Below, piece after piece: positions 10,697-19,563 of a DNA stretch of 64,000 bases. Below the pieces are notes generated by a model that did not search any database, was not told where the DNA came from, and saw only the letters and a program-made list of their open reading frames with translations. This DNA is from Providencia rettgeri (GTDB lineage Bacteria; Pseudomonadota; Gammaproteobacteria; Enterobacterales; Enterobacteriaceae). The stretch covers positions 2,418,001-2,482,000 of the forward strand of contig NZ_CP163512.1 in assembly GCF_041075285.1 (NCBI RefSeq). The letters run 5' to 3'. Position numbers and translations under genes: made by a program. How positions within the stretch are numbered: the first letter of the stretch is position 1; every line of letters begins with the position of its first letter.

Positions 10697-11259
10697 AGGG
10701 CTATTGATCTTTGTGTTTTTTTAACGGCATGATGATGCTGCATAATCTGTTTCGCCAAAAACTCACCATGTAACTGATCACCAGCAGCGAGCTGTGTTAA
10801 CAGGAAAACAGTGGGCTATGACTCATGAGAAACGCGGAATGTGTCTATAACAAGAACGAACACTGAATGACTTTTGAAGGCATATCCTGTTAATTTTGAG
10901 CTATCTGGGTTTATGCAAAAGAATTGGTCGCAAACAGCTCTGCCAGTGACTTTACAATCGCAGATAAAGGATACGATAGCGATAAATTTAGGGCTTATAT
11001 ATCGGATGTAAAAGGTTCTATCTCAATGATCCCAAGGCGAAAAGTGAATCTTTTAAACAATGTTCATATGGATTGGGAGCTTTATAAAATTCGACATTAT
11101 GTTGAAAATGCCTTTGCAAGGATTAAACATTTTAGAGCCATATCAAGTCGATATGACAAATTAGCGAGAAATGACTCATCGATGGTAGCCCTTTCATTAA
11201 TCATGATGTGGATACCAAAATACCGATGAGTTATTTTTACACAAATATAAACACCCCCT
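10697..11259 (+). mobile_element. Decayed IS5-family element, copy 2
   Basis: The left end AGGGCTATTGATCTTTG (10697-10713) and the degraded right end near 11242-11259 match the ends of copy 1. The transposase C-terminal half is readable at about 10924-11229 (TIADKGYDSD, MIPRRKVNLL, HYVENAFARIKHF, SSRYDKLARN), but the N-terminal part is scrambled. It has the same orientation as copy 1, and the two bracket the bacteriocin cassette. Confidence 0.8.
10924..11229 (+). pseudogene. IS5-family transposase, C-terminal fragment
   Basis: This 101-codon open frame corresponds to the last third of an IS5-like transposase, including the second catalytic Asp region (ADKGYDS) and the terminal ENAFARIK...YDK block. 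The start of the protein is missing, so it is a remnant. Confidence 0.75.
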
Positions 11260-11316
11260 AGTCACATACACAAGTATATAACTAGGGTTAGTCAGCGTAG
11301 CTAACGCAGCTGCAGC

Positions 11317-12303
11317 TTAAAGGATGAAAGATATGACCCACATAGGGCCTTTACCTACTGAATAACGCCCCACCTCTGTTAACTTCCCAGTGATCCTATC
11401 GATCTCTGACACCGAAATATGGTCTGATTTTTGCCCGCTAGAAATTAAAAATCGCCCTGTTGCGTCTATATTAAAACCTCTTGGGTGTACTTCAGTTGGA
11501 TAACGTGCCTCTAACGTGAGCTCGCAACCATCATCAGAGATAATATAGTGGCTGATATAACTTTCAGAGCGCTCGCTGGCATATAAATGGCGGCCATCTG
11601 GTGTCACATGAATATCTGCTGCCCAACGTTGGCTTTTATTACCCTCTGGGTAATTTGCCACTGTTTGCATCGTGCGATAACGGGTAAATTTACGGTAAAC
11701 ACCAATAGTTGAGTCCAGTTCATTCACACAATAAATCACTTTCTGCGTAGGATGGAATGCCAAGTGACGAGGACCTGAATTTGGTGCTGTCGTGATTTGG
11801 TCTGCCGTTGCTTCCGTTAAATAGCCATTTTCCTGTAGATCAAACAAGCGGATATGGTCTTCCCCTAAACAAGGAACCCACAGCTGCTGGTTATCAACAT
11901 CAACGTGGGAGGAGTGCGGGTTACGTAGGCCTTCAATCACTTGAACAACGCGATCGGGAACCCCCTCTTCATTCATCGTTAATACAGCCAAGTTATGCTG
12001 ATGGTATGAAGGGACAAACAAGTATTTTCCAGTGTTATCAAGGGATAAATGAACAGGTGTCCCCGGCACCGACGTTTCAGCTTTTAAGCGTAATGTTCCT
12101 TTCGCTTCAATATCATAAGTCACCACACGGAAATTAGGGCGAACCCCAATATAAAGGTGCTTTTTATCATGGCTTAGCACCATTGGTTGCACCTGCCCCG
12201 GTGTTTTCACAGTTTGCAGAAGTGTTAACTCCCCGACTTCATTCATTAACCACACGTGAATTTGCTGACTTTCGGGACTTGCAATATAAACAACCTGTTC
12301 CAT
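11317..12303 (-). CDS. pgl: 6-phosphogluconolactonase
   Basis: Pgl hydrolyses 6-phosphogluconolactone in the oxidative pentose phosphate pathway. It is a seven-bladed beta-propeller of the YbhE type. The start MEQVVYIASPESQQIHVW, the blade motifs GTPVHLSLDNTGKYLF, NSGPRHLAFHP and GRHLYASERSESYI, and the length of 328 residues (E. coli 331) match. AAGGAG precedes the ATG at 12303. It is divergent from ybhA, whereas in E. coli the two are neighbours in the mod region. Confidence 0.95.
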   Translation of the reverse strand: MEQVVYIASPESQQIHVWLMNEVGELTLLQTVKTPGQVQPMVLSHDKKHLYIGVRPNFRVVTYDIEAKGTLRLKAETSVPGTPVHLSLDNTGKYLFVPSYHQHNLAVLTMNEEGVPDRVVQVIEGLRNPHSSHVDVDNQQLWVPCLGEDHIRLFDLQENGYLTEATADQITTAPNSGPRHLAFHPTQKVIYCVNELDSTIGVYRKFTRYRTMQTVANYPEGNKSQRWAADIHVTPDGRHLYASERSESYISHYIISDDGCELTLEARYPTEVHPRGFNIDATGRFLISSGQKSDHISVSEIDRITGKLTEVGRYSVGKGPMWVISFIL

Positions 12304-12546
12304 CCTGACTCCTTAATTCATGATAAAAATGCTAAGCCGCATCGATAACCTAAATATATTAGGTCACTATACCCTATATTATTTAAATTACTGCTAGTAA
12401 TTAAAAGGCAATATCATTATCGATTTAAATTAACAGGCTGAAACTAAAACGGTTCAGTTCGTTACTATTATCAGCTATGATGATAAAATAACCTCACTCC
12501 TATAGCTCACCTATAGGTCACTTCTAAAATCACGTGGAGCCGTTTT

Positions 12547-13365
12547 ATGTCATACCGCGTTATTGCGCTCGATCTCGATGGAACACTGCTTGATCATCAA
12601 AAGAAGATCTTGCCTGAATCGTTAGCTGTCCTGCAAGAAGCCCGCCGCCAAGGTGTTAAGGTGATCATTGTGACGGGTCGCCACCATGTGGCTATTCACC
12701 CTTTTTATCAGGCCCTTGATCTGGATACCCCTGCTATTTGTTGTAACGGTACCTACCTGTATGACTATCTAGGGAAAAAGGTACTCAAATCAAACCCAAT
12801 GACCCTCGATTCCGCCACTCAAATGATTAATAAGTTACGTGGCACCGATATCCAACACTTAATGTACGTGGACAATGCGATGTTATATAACGCCAAAACT
12901 GAAGGCGTCCAACGCACATTAAATTGGGCTGAATCATTACCCGTTGCACAACGTCCAACCCTTGAATTTGTTGAAGACTATGCGGATGTTATGCACAACT
13001 ATGATTCAATTTGGAAATTTGCGGTTAGTTCACAAAACACAGAACAACTGCACCAAGTCGTCCATGAAATCGAAAATGATTTTGGTTTAGATTGTGAATG
13101 GTCTTGGGCAGATCAGGTAGATATTGGGCGTAAAGGTAATAGCAAAGGCCAACGTTTAAAAGAGTGGGTTGAATCTCAAGGCATGACAATGGAAAACGTT
13201 GTTGCTTTTGGGGATAATTTTAACGATTTAAGCATGCTAACAACCGCAGGCCTCGGCGTTGCGATGGGCAATGCGGTTGATGAAATCAAACAGCAAGCTA
13301 AACTGGTTACACGTGTAAATACTGAGCCGGGTATTGCTGAAGTTATCCGTAAATATGTTTTATAA
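12547..13365 (+). CDS. ybhA: Pyridoxal phosphatase / Cof-type HAD phosphatase YbhA
   Basis: This HAD-IIB (Cof-like) sugar-phosphate phosphatase dephosphorylates PLP and other phosphoesters in E. coli. The nucleophile motif DLDGTLLD starts at residue 9, VTGRHH is motif II, and GNSKGQRL with VVAFGDNFNDLSML form motifs III and IV. The length of 272 residues equals E. coli YbhA. In E. coli the next gene is modC; here about 3.2 kb of extra genes intervene. Confidence 0.93.
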   Translation: MSYRVIALDLDGTLLDHQKKILPESLAVLQEARRQGVKVIIVTGRHHVAIHPFYQALDLDTPAICCNGTYLYDYLGKKVLKSNPMTLDSATQMINKLRGTDIQHLMYVDNAMLYNAKTEGVQRTLNWAESLPVAQRPTLEFVEDYADVMHNYDSIWKFAVSSQNTEQLHQVVHEIENDFGLDCEWSWADQVDIGRKGNSKGQRLKEWVESQGMTMENVVAFGDNFNDLSMLTTAGLGVAMGNAVDEIKQQAKLVTRVNTEPGIAEVIRKYVL

Positions 13366-13389
13366 AGAATGACTGCGTACTGACATCCA

Positions 13390-13423
13390 CAGATATAAGA
13401 ACTGCCAATAGTTCTTATATCTG
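13390..13423. terminator. Perfect 14-bp inverted repeat after ybhA
   Basis: CAGATATAAGAACT (13390-13403) and its exact complement (13410-13423) are separated by GCCAAT. The hairpin is long but lacks a T tract. It is either a ybhA transcription end or the border of the inserted block that begins at 13525. Confidence 0.5.
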
Positions 13424-13524
13424 CTGACGTTATAAGTTTAGTAAATAACAACATGAATTTTAAATGGTTTACTTTATTAATTGAATTGTAGATAATCGAA
13501 AAATATAAAATTATCGATTATTAA

Positions 13525-14562
13525 ATGATGCTATCCCATAACTCTGCCGTTTCTAACATAACTAAAAAAATAACTGCCATAGTGAATTCAGCTAATAGTA
13601 AAGAAGAATTCAATCGTGCGCTAAAATTATCTACCGATTTTGGTCAGCCTTTAAAATATAATAATGCAAACTTGTATATTACCGCCTGTTCTGCGCTAAT
13701 TATCTGTCTATTCGCTATAGCCTTAGGCTACCAATCAACAAATGGCGGCCCATGGGATAACATCTTTATCTGTGTTATTGCGGTCAGTCTCGTTGTTACA
13801 CTTATATCACTTGGAATTTGTTTATTTAGAAAATCAAAAATACAAAAAATAAGTAACCAAATTTATACAGGGATTGCCTTATTGGATTACGGTATTAACC
13901 CTCTCCCACGATACAATGGCAGAGTTAATCAATTATTGGATGATTTTTTAGAATTTGATAGAGGGAATTACTCAAGAAAAATCATGTATGAATACGAAAC
14001 ATTTCCCGAATCTGAGACTCAATTTAATTTCTATCGTTTTGAATATGTAGATAAAATAGAAAAAGAAGAAACCACATCAGACAGTAAAGGTAATACGACA
14101 ACCAGAACTGTCACTCACTATGAACACTACTATCGTTACGGGTTAATTACTGATTATCACCTTTTTAGCAATATTGCTGTTATCTCAAATGGAGCCGTTC
14201 CTTTTCGTACCAAATATCAACCTGCATCAATGGAATTGAGCAAATATTTTAAGTTTGGTGCAGAAAGCGAATTAGAGCTGGCTAAGTGGTTAAAACCTAC
14301 TATCGTTGAAATATTGTTAGATGCTAGACAAATTTTTAAAAATTTAAATATTGAAATTAATCATGATGGTATCATGTGTATCAGTTTTTCAACAGATGAC
14401 GTAATCAAAACCAAACATCAATATAATTTAGAGAATATTGATGACTTTAAGACTGAACTACAAACCGAAAACAAGCTACCTAAGTTAAAACAGCTTATCG
14501 ACTTTTATAAACGTATTATTAAATATACAGATAACAATTTTTCCAATAAGGATGTGATTTAA
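13525..14562 (+). CDS. DUF3137-like membrane protein, paralogue 1
   Basis: Function is unknown. The 345-residue protein has about 50 soluble residues, two membrane helices (near 52-71 and 84-104), and a large soluble C-terminal domain. That domain carries RGNYSRKI, YRYGLITDYHLFSNIAVIS, LAKWLKPTIVEILLDA and IEINHDGIMCISFS. The pattern resembles DUF3137 domains (from memory), which I recall occurring beside LemA genes. It is a paralogue of the gene at 15222 and overlaps the lemA start (TAATG). Two ATG codons stand in tandem at the start (13525 and 13528) with no clear ribosome binding site; the second aligns best with the paralogue. A short inverted repeat (ATAATCGA/TCGATTAT, 13492-13521) lies just upstream. 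Confidence 0.7.
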   Translation: MMLSHNSAVSNITKKITAIVNSANSKEEFNRALKLSTDFGQPLKYNNANLYITACSALIICLFAIALGYQSTNGGPWDNIFICVIAVSLVVTLISLGICLFRKSKIQKISNQIYTGIALLDYGINPLPRYNGRVNQLLDDFLEFDRGNYSRKIMYEYETFPESETQFNFYRFEYVDKIEKEETTSDSKGNTTTRTVTHYEHYYRYGLITDYHLFSNIAVISNGAVPFRTKYQPASMELSKYFKFGAESELELAKWLKPTIVEILLDARQIFKNLNIEINHDGIMCISFSTDDVIKTKHQYNLENIDDFKTELQTENKLPKLKQLIDFYKRIIKYTDNNFSNKDVI

Positions 14563-15137
14563 TGAGTGGTTTTTTAGTTTTTTTTGCGGTTATTGCCGGG
14601 CTTATTCTCACTATTATTTTAATTAATAACAGTATTATCCAGAAACATAACCGAGTACGCCAAGCTTGGGCTGACGTTATCACTCAAGAGCGCCAAAAAA
14701 CGCAGATTATTCCCAAAATTGAATCACTGGTAAAAGATCATAAAGACTATGAGTCCTCCATTTTAGCGAGCATTACCGAAATGCGTAGCGCAGCATCTAA
14801 GCTTGGTAGCCATGCAGAAAATGTTAGCCAAACTGAGTTAAAATCGTTTCAGGATAACTTCCAAACTGCACTAAAAGGCTTCAATGCCGTTGTCGAAAAT
14901 TACCCTGATTTAAAATCGATAGGTCTCTATCGTGATTTAGCCCATGAAATTTCTGAACAGGAAGATAACATAGGGGCAGCTATTCGCATTTATAATAGCA
15001 ACGTAGCAACCTTCAACACATCTATTGAAGTTTTTCCAAATAGTCTCATCAACAACCTGATGACCAAAAGAAATCCAGCTCAACCTTTTGACCATCAACA
15101 GTCTGCTAACGATATTGGCTTTACCCCAACATTTTAA
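14562..15137 (+). CDS. LemA family protein
   Basis: This 191-residue protein has one N-terminal membrane helix (residues about 2-22). A helical LemA domain follows, with NRVRQAWADVITQERQKTQIIP, ASITEMRSAASKLG and ENYPDLKS, the family's characteristic stretches. LemA proteins are widespread and their biochemical role is not established. It sits between two DUF3137-like paralogues, starts at the last base of the first one's stop, and probably forms a complex or shares a function with them at the inner membrane. Confidence 0.88.
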   Translation: MSGFLVFFAVIAGLILTIILINNSIIQKHNRVRQAWADVITQERQKTQIIPKIESLVKDHKDYESSILASITEMRSAASKLGSHAENVSQTELKSFQDNFQTALKGFNAVVENYPDLKSIGLYRDLAHEISEQEDNIGAAIRIYNSNVATFNTSIEVFPNSLINNLMTKRNPAQPFDHQQSANDIGFTPTF

Positions 15138-15221
15138 TCATATATAGAAAGGCACTTGTTTAGATATTAATAACGAGTGCCTCTAAACCTATACAGTTTT
15201 CACACGAAAATTTCAATAAAC

Positions 15222-16229
15222 ATGTTTAAAAACAATACGATTGTCTACCAAGTACTGAATAAAGTTAAACAGAAACTAAACCACGCTACGAGCTATAACG
15301 ATCTTACTGAAGCCGTTTTTATTGCTAAATCAGCAGGACGAAAACTGGTATATAATAATTTTATCTTCGTTATTATTTGTACAATAACATTTGTACTCGC
15401 TTTAATCCATTGGTCAGACTCGAATAATAACACAGGATTTCAGTGGGTTAGTCAAGATGGTATTATTGTGGCTAGTTTAATCGCTATAGGATCATTATCT
15501 TTACTGATTATTTTTGGTCGTAATAGTTCGGTCACTATGCTTAGTCACGATATCTATCAAATGTGGGGGTTTCTTGATAACAACATTCAATATTCACCTA
15601 TCGAAAATGGTCCTGTGAGCTCGATGTTAGTTCATTTTGAGCAATTTAAACGTGGCAATTATTCTCGAAAGATCATTAAAGAGTATCAAAGTACGCCTAA
15701 TGTTAAACACCCTTTTTATTTTTACAAGTTTGAATTTGTCGACACAGAGTTAACTTACAGAAATAAAACAGTCAAAACTAAGAAAGTATACTATTACCGC
15801 TATGGATTAATTTTTGATTTTAAATACCATAAAAATATCTATATCATCAGCGATGGTAATATTCCTCATCCATTAAATTACAGCGTTTCATCGTCAAATT
15901 TTAATCAAAAATTTTCACTTGGCGGTATAGATGAGCACCAAGTCGCAAAATTCTTGAAACCTATCGTTGTTGAAGCAATTATGAAAGCCAGTGATCAACT
16001 TGATAACCTTAATATCGAAATTAATGATAGTGGTATGCTGTGTATTTCATATAGCCATTCAGGGCTGTTATATCAGTTCCCCAAGTATGATCTTAACTCA
16101 GCCGATCAATTTTTGGCTGAACTGAACCAAACAGAACCTAAATTTCCGAGTATCAGTGAAGCAATTCGCTTGTACACATTAATTTTAAAATACTCCGATA
16201 ATAATTTTACCACCCCCTCAAATCTATAA
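15222..16229 (+). CDS. DUF3137-like membrane protein, paralogue 2
   Basis: This is a 335-residue paralogue of the protein at 13525, with the same plan: soluble N-terminus, two membrane helices, then a domain with KRGNYSRKIIKEY, YYRYGLIFDF, AKFLKPIVVEAIMKA and IEINDSGMLCISYS. The open frame extends upstream to a GTG at 15177, but the ATG at 15222 gives an N-terminus of exactly the same length as the paralogue up to the shared YNN, so I chose it. Function is unknown. It is the third gene of the LemA cluster, 84 bp after lemA. Confidence 0.7.
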   Translation: MFKNNTIVYQVLNKVKQKLNHATSYNDLTEAVFIAKSAGRKLVYNNFIFVIICTITFVLALIHWSDSNNNTGFQWVSQDGIIVASLIAIGSLSLLIIFGRNSSVTMLSHDIYQMWGFLDNNIQYSPIENGPVSSMLVHFEQFKRGNYSRKIIKEYQSTPNVKHPFYFYKFEFVDTELTYRNKTVKTKKVYYYRYGLIFDFKYHKNIYIISDGNIPHPLNYSVSSSNFNQKFSLGGIDEHQVAKFLKPIVVEAIMKASDQLDNLNIEINDSGMLCISYSHSGLLYQFPKYDLNSADQFLAELNQTEPKFPSISEAIRLYTLILKYSDNNFTTPSNL

Positions 16230-16249
16230 TTTATTTTGAAAGGATTCAT

Positions 16250-16624
16250 ATGCGTAATACTGGAAACTGGCTATCTCGACCATGGAATGAAGGAAAGTTA
16301 AAGCGGATAAATTTTCTACTCTATTACTTATTTTGTGATTTTATGCTGTACGCGCTCACTCCCCCTTTTTTTGGTCATGGTAACCCAGCGATCCCCGTGA
16401 TTGCCATTGCCATTTTCAGTTTGTACATCAACGCATTGATTAATGTACAAAGGTTACGAGATATGGGGGTTAAGCAGGCAAAATTGATTGGTATTTCCTT
16501 ACAAGTGATTTTTTCCTCAATCACATATATCTCTGCATATCACTTAAATATTTTAATTTTTTTTATTAACTTTGTTGCTAGCTTTATATTTTTCCTCGTT
16601 TTATTACTCTTTCCTTCACGCTAA
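16250..16624 (+). CDS. DUF805-like small membrane protein
   Basis: This 124-residue protein has about four membrane helices. Its start is polar (MRNTGNWLSRPWNEGKLKR), and its central NVQRLRDMGVKQAK is like the DUF805 signature R-R-L-H-D-x-G. AAAGGA precedes the ATG. It lies 20 bp after the second DUF3137-like gene and is the last gene of the cluster. DUF805 proteins such as YhaH have no firm function. Confidence 0.7.
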   Translation: MRNTGNWLSRPWNEGKLKRINFLLYYLFCDFMLYALTPPFFGHGNPAIPVIAIAIFSLYINALINVQRLRDMGVKQAKLIGISLQVIFSSITYISAYHLNILIFFINFVASFIFFLVLLLFPSR

Positions 16625-16635
16625 TAGCACTAACT

Positions 16636-16673
16636 AAGGGCCACAAAAAGCACCCTCTCTTTTTATGGCCCTT
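16636..16673. terminator. Convergent hairpin between the LemA cluster and modC
   Basis: A 15-bp stem with one mismatch (AAGGGCCACAAAAAG at 16636-16650 with 16659-16673) has an 8-base loop. It lies between two convergent genes and can serve both strands, although neither side has a clean T run. Confidence 0.55.
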
Positions 16674-16713
16674 TGTGGTAACTTTACGCAACTTATTCAC
16701 ATAGCAAGAAATA

Positions 16714-17781
16714 CTACAGCTGACGACTTAATGAAACGCTTTTCACCTGCGCATACACCTTACGACCTTTACGGATCGACAGCTCATCTCTTGCCCAACG
16801 TGTAATTCTCGCCCATAAATAGTGTTTATCGCCCAAGTCCAATTTGACATCAATTTGCTCACCATCCTCAATCCATTCAACAACTTCCGCTGAAAGAATA
16901 TTGCGAATACTGCTGACTTGTGGTTTTTCTAGCACAAGTGAAACATCAGAGGCATCAACGCGGATGCGTAATCCCGCACCTTGTGAGCTATCCACCCGAG
17001 GGATCCATAACTTTTGCCCACCAACAATCACCGCTGTCATGTCATAATCGGGATGCTGGCTGTGAACCGTGGCACTGATGACGCTACTCAACGTCTCTTT
17101 TTGCAGCCAAGGGCGTAATGCGCTACTTGCCCACACATCTTCAAGTGGACCGAACGCTTTGACTTTCCCTGCGGCCATAACAATCACTTTATCGGCCAAA
17201 CGCAAAATTTCATCTAAGCTATGGCTAACATAGAGAATGGGAATTTTGACATCTTGAGACAACCTTTCTAAGTAAGGCAATAACTCGCGTTTACGTGGTA
17301 AATCTAAAGATGCCAGCGGCTCGTCCATCAATAAAATTTCAGGCGCTGTTAACAAAGCACGACCGATAGCAACACGTTGCTTTTCCCCCCCCGATAGCGT
17401 TATTGGGTAACGGTTAAGCAATTGTTCAATACCTAATAATTCAACAATATCGTCAAAACGAGCCTTCATGACAGGGGACATGCCATAACGCAAATTGTTT
17501 TTGACACGATAATGGGGAAATAACCGAGCATCTTGGAATACATAACCAATATGGCGCTGTTCTGGTGGCAAGCAAATGTTCTTTTCGATATCCACTAACG
17601 TGCGCCCATTTAACACAATGCGGCCTTTATTTGGCTTTGTTAATCCGCCAATCACGTTAATTAACGATGTTTTCCCTGCGCCCGATAAGCCAAAAACGGC
17701 AGTAATACTTTCTGTCGGTAACTGAGTGTTCACTTCCAATTGCAAGTCCCCTAACTTTTGGGAAAAGTCGAGTTCTAACAT
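16714..17781 (-). CDS. modC: Molybdate ABC transporter ATP-binding protein
   Basis: ModC powers high-affinity molybdate import with ModB and ModA. Walker A is [10 protein letters not shown] at 31-40, the signature is [16 protein letters not shown], and Walker B is [18 protein letters not shown]-terminal molybdate-binding domain follows ([24 protein letters not shown]). The length of 355 residues is near the E. coli 352. It is the last gene of modABC and begins one base after modB. Confidence 0.97.
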   Translation of the reverse strand: MLELDFSQKLGDLQLEVNTQLPTESITAVFGLSGAGKTSLINVIGGLTKPNKGRIVLNGRTLVDIEKNICLPPEQRHIGYVFQDARLFPHYRVKNNLRYGMSPVMKARFDDIVELLGIEQLLNRYPITLSGGEKQRVAIGRALLTAPEILLMDEPLASLDLPRKRELLPYLERLSQDVKIPILYVSHSLDEILRLADKVIVMAAGKVKAFGPLEDVWASSALRPWLQKETLSSVISATVHSQHPDYDMTAVIVGGQKLWIPRVDSSQGAGLRIRVDASDVSLVLEKPQVSSIRNILSAEVVEWIEDGEQIDVKLDLGDKHYLWARITRWARDELSIRKGRKVYAQVKSVSLSRQL

Positions 17782-17782
17782 G

Positions 17783-18481
17783 CTAGGCTACTCCCAAACG
17801 TTTTTTGCCCCAACGTGTTAACCACTCTGAAATCAATAATGAAATCAAGGCTAAAACAATGGCAATAATACACAAACGGGCTGCATCAACTTCAGCGCCT
17901 GGCGTCTCAATCAGTGTGTACATGGCAAGAGGGATAGTTTGCGTTTCACCTGGGATATTGGAGACGAAGGTAATGGTTGCGCCAAATTCCCCCAATGAGC
18001 GAGCGAAAGCTAAAACAGTACCGACAATAATACCCGGTAAAGAGAGCGGAATGGTGATGGTAAAGAAAACGCGTAACGGCGTTGCCCCCAACGTTCTCGC
18101 GGCTTGTTCCAGTTTTCGGTCTACCGCTTCTAATGCTAAGCGAATTGCCCGCACCATTAATGGAAATGCCACAACCGCAGAAGCCAATGCCGCACCTCGC
18201 CAGCTAAATGTGAAGCTAAAACCAAACCAGTTATACAACCATTCACCAATAAAACCGCGTTTTCCCATGCTGATCAATAATAAGTACCCCACTACCACTG
18301 GTGGCAGCACCAGTGGTAGATGGATAATACTATCGAGCAGTGTTTTACCTGGAAAATTACAGCGAACTAACACCCAAGCCATTAAAATACCAAGAGGTAA
18401 GCTGAGGATCACCGCAACACTGGATACCTTAAGGCTCAGATAAATCGCTTCCCATTCATAAGGACTTAACATCTGCAACAA
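17783..18481 (-). CDS. modB: Molybdate ABC transporter permease
   Basis: ModB is the inner-membrane channel of the molybdate importer. It has about five membrane helices, and the ABC-permease EAA loop appears as [28 protein letters not shown]. The length of 232 residues compares with 229 in E. coli. It lies 16 bp after modA and 1 bp before modC in one operon. Confidence 0.96.
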   Translation of the reverse strand: MLQMLSPYEWEAIYLSLKVSSVAVILSLPLGILMAWVLVRCNFPGKTLLDSIIHLPLVLPPVVVGYLLLISMGKRGFIGEWLYNWFGFSFTFSWRGAALASAVVAFPLMVRAIRLALEAVDRKLEQAARTLGATPLRVFFTITIPLSLPGIIVGTVLAFARSLGEFGATITFVSNIPGETQTIPLAMYTLIETPGAEVDAARLCIIAIVLALISLLISEWLTRWGKKRLGVA

Positions 18482-18497
18482 AACACTCTCTTAATAT

Positions 18498-19274
18498 TTA
18501 TTTAGTGCGAGGATCAAAACCGTAACGTTTAAACACCGCTGAAGCCGCTGGTGTTTTCAGATATTCGTAATAGTCACGAGTCGCTTTATTGTCTTGATCT
18601 TTCACGATTGCCATTGGATATTCAACAGGTTTATGTGAATCTGCTGGGAAAACGCCCACAACTTTCACTTTTTGGCTTGCGACAGCATCAGAACCATACA
18701 CAATACCTAAAGGAGCTTCTTGGCGTTCAACTAGCGCCATACCGCTGCGGACGTTATTTGTACGCGCTAATAATGGGTCAACGGTTTCCCATGCACCTAG
18801 GTTACCTAATGCTTCTTTTGCATAAATACCCACAGGGACGTGGTCAGGATCACCCACTGCTAACCGACCGCCATCTAACAGCTTTTTCCAATCTGTTTGC
18901 TTATTAATTTCAACTTTATCGATTTTGGAATCTTTTGGTGCGATTAATACTAGCTCATTACCTAATAAGGTATAACGGGTATTTTCGACCATTAAATTTT
19001 TATCGATAGCGTAATCCATCCACTGCTGGTCGGCAGAGATAAACAGATTCGCCGGTGCACCTTGCTCAATTTGGCGTGCTAATGTTGAAGAGGATGCATA
19101 AGACGCCACGACTTCCACATTAGATTCTTTTTTATACTGTTCTGAAATTTCATTCAGCGCGTTAGTCAAAGAGGCCGCAGCAAAAACGGTAATTTTATCA
19201 GCGGCAAAGCTGTTACTTGCCATTGTTAACGTTAATGTTGCGCCAGCAAGAAGTGATACTAAACCTTTTTTCAT
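18498..19274 (-). CDS. modA: Periplasmic molybdate-binding protein
   Basis: ModA captures molybdate and tungstate in the periplasm for ModBC. A signal peptide of about 24 residues ends at NSFAA, followed by DKITVFAAASLTNALNEI, the classic start of mature ModA, and later ASSSTLARQIEQGAPANLFISAD. The length is 258 residues. AGGGTGG lies upstream of the ATG at 19274. It is the first gene of modABC, with a probable ModE site upstream. Confidence 0.97.
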   Translation of the reverse strand: MKKGLVSLLAGATLTLTMASNSFAADKITVFAAASLTNALNEISEQYKKESNVEVVASYASSSTLARQIEQGAPANLFISADQQWMDYAIDKNLMVENTRYTLLGNELVLIAPKDSKIDKVEINKQTDWKKLLDGGRLAVGDPDHVPVGIYAKEALGNLGAWETVDPLLARTNNVRSGMALVERQEAPLGIVYGSDAVASQKVKVVGVFPADSHKPVEYPMAIVKDQDNKATRDYYEYLKTPAASAVFKRYGFDPRTK

Positions 19275-19301
19275 TTTTATCCACCCTAGTATTAATTAAC
19301 G

Positions 19302-19325
19302 CGCTATATATATCAGGATACATCG
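19302..19325 (-). promoter_or_regulatory. Candidate ModE operator upstream of modA
   Basis: The plus strand reads CGCTATATA (19302-19310), then 8 bases, then TACATCG (19319-19325), 28-51 bp upstream of the modA start. This resembles ModE sites built from CG-N-TATATA halves. ModE is encoded nearby (21063-21851), so molybdate-dependent repression is likely. Confidence 0.45.
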
Positions 19326-19563
19326 ATAACTTAAAGTTAAACTGCATATAAAAGTGTGCTGGCTCAAGAAATGATGTAATTTTGGCTGCACCTTTTCGTC
19401 ACAGGTTAAAAAAGGTAAATCCTTCTTACCGCTTATTCCATCGTTTTTGTATAGAAATAAACCTATTCCACTTGGTATTTTATCGGCACATTAAAGGCAA
19501 ATTTTAACTTTTACAGTGAATTTGTGATTCTTCATGCTCCTCTTGCTGACAAAAGGATTGACC

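Noticed and set aside
17805..18443. 212-codon plus-strand ORF
   Set aside because: It is antisense to modB, which is strongly supported by family resemblance.
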